Shown: positions 12,209-12,732 of the stretch, piece after piece
Numbering within the stretch: the stretch's first letter is position 1
Layout: each line of letters starts with the position of its first letter
Origin: Promethearchaeia archaeon
GTDB taxonomy: Archaea; Asgardarchaeota; Lokiarchaeia; Sigyniarchaeales; SOKP01
Length of the DNA stretch: 12,732 nt
Assembly (NCBI GenBank): GCA_029856445.1
Contig: JAHQWY010000078.1
Coordinates: 1 to 12,732 of the forward strand
Direction of reading: 5' to 3'
Notes under the pieces: generated by a model
Seen by the model: only the letters and a program-made list of their open reading frames with translations
Databases searched by the model: none
What the model was told of the DNA's origin: nothing
Made by a program: the position numbers and the translations under genes

Positions 12209-12732
12209 CTATGCGAGATCGAAACGATCTAAGTTCATAAGTTTATTCCACACCGCTATAAAGTCATGCAGGAACTTCTCCTGAGCGTCATCACTACCAT
12301 AAACTTCCGCTAATGCCCGAAGTTGGGAGTTCGAACCGAAGATGAGGTCAACACGGGTGGCTGTCCACTTGAGTTCACCTGTTTCGATATCATATCCTTC
12401 AAATAAGGTTTTGTCTTCTGTGGTTGCTTTCCAAGTTGTACTCATGTCGAGCAGATTTACAAAGAAGTCATTGGTAAGTGCCTCAGGTCGCTTGGTGAAG
12501 ACACCATGCTGTTTTCCTCCGAAGTTGGTGTTTAGGACGCGTAAGCCACCCATAAGCACCGTCATTTCGGGTGCAGTCAGAGTTAACAATTGTGCTTGGT
12601 CAACCAGCATTTCTTCAGCTGATACGGCATAAAGAGTCTTCTGGTAGTTGCGAAAGCCATCTGGCTTGGGTTCAAGAACGGAAAAAGAAATTTCATCTGT
12701 TTGCTCCTGCAAGGCATCCATGCGTCCTGGTG
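12209..12732 (-). CDS. katG: Catalase-peroxidase KatG, C-terminal part (5' end outside window)
   Basis: This frame, open to the window edge, encodes the last ~174 residues of KatG, a haem enzyme that removes hydrogen peroxide. Conserved C-terminal-domain blocks are EQTDEISFSVLEPKPDGFRN, LLTLTAPEMTVLMGGLRVL, HGVFTKRPEALTNDFFVNLLD, WTATRVDLIFGSNSQLRALAEVYG and the ending NLDRFDLA. They match bacterial KatG closely. This part carries no haem site; it is the inactive duplicated domain that supports the active one. The apparent Met at 12719-12721 is internal, and upstream codons PGR continue the domain. The segment is close to half G+C, against roughly 30% elsewhere. Its seven arginine codons are all CGN, while its neighbours mix in AGA. 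This points to recent transfer from a bacterium, with a chimeric assembly as the alternative. Confidence 0.93.
   Translation of the reverse strand, partial: PGRMDALQEQTDEISFSVLEPKPDGFRNYQKTLYAVSAEEMLVDQAQLLTLTAPEMTVLMGGLRVLNTNFGGKQHGVFTKRPEALTNDFFVNLLDMSTTWKATTEDKTLFEGYDIETGELKWTATRVDLIFGSNSQLRALAEVYGSDDAQEKFLHDFIAVWNKLMNLDRFDLA

Noticed and set aside
12217..12229. Inverted repeat GATCG-AAA-CGATC at the end of katG
   Set aside because: It is explained by the conserved codons for DRFDL at the KatG C-terminus, not by a regulatory or attachment site.
12342..12632. 96-codon plus-strand frame opposite katG
   Set aside because: Antisense of conserved KatG sequence. Long shadow frames are expected in this more G+C-rich piece.
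1..12732. CRISPR array, tRNA or rRNA gene, or insertion sequence
   Set aside because: I saw no regularly spaced repeats, no cloverleaf-like sequence with T-loop consensus, no rRNA signature and no transposase-like protein in any frame.

Overview
This window looks like a piece of an Asgard archaeal chromosome, most likely a Lokiarchaeia-type lineage. The evidence is a Roadblock domain fused to a Rab/Ras-like small GTPase, an archaeal/eukaryal-type leucyl-tRNA synthetase, an F420/FMN-type luciferase-like oxidoreductase, strongly AT-rich DNA, TATA-like boxes about 25-60 bases before several starts, and T-runs rather than hairpins after genes. The lineage is an inference from gene content; no rRNA or other phylogenetic marker is present.

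Layout. 1-224: the tail of a probable radical SAM protein, with a tiny ORF overlapping its stop codon. 326-1519 (+): Roadblock-GTPase fusion. 1535-4423 (-): complete LeuRS, convergent with the GTPase gene. 4424-4858: a 435-base gap holding divergent promoter-like sequence, a possible 55-codon ORF and a small hairpin. 4859-8913: a signalling/metabolic block bounded on both sides by related histidine-kinase genes in the same orientation, both apparently damaged. One is a PAS domain joined directly to the last half of an ATPase domain. The other is a half PAS domain, frameshifted from a HisKA-HATPase kinase. Between them lie a small DUF3303-like protein, an LLM-class oxidoreductase and a convergent M23/LytM-like protein. 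9081-9335 (+): cold-shock protein. 9516-10139 (+): small SAM-dependent methyltransferase. 10158-10823 (-): probable transglutaminase-like Cys-His-Asp protein. 10889-11083 (-): zinc-ribbon miniprotein. 11170-11997 (-): a PerR/Fur-family regulator followed by a DUF454 (YbaN-like) membrane protein, probably co-transcribed. 12209-12732 (-): the C-terminal end of a catalase-peroxidase (KatG) running off the window.

How the genes may work together. The clearest functional group is at the right end. KatG, which detoxifies peroxide, sits directly upstream of a PerR-like metal/peroxide sensor on the same strand, with inverted repeats in the gap as candidate operators. katG is visibly richer in G+C than everything else and uses CGN arginine codons, which suggests recent acquisition from a bacterium. 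KatG, PerR and the bacterial-type cold-shock protein fit a mesophilic, oxygen-exposed or oxygen-challenged archaeon. The rest of the window is a mixture of single-gene transcription units on both strands rather than one pathway. No tRNA, rRNA, CRISPR array or insertion sequence was seen.
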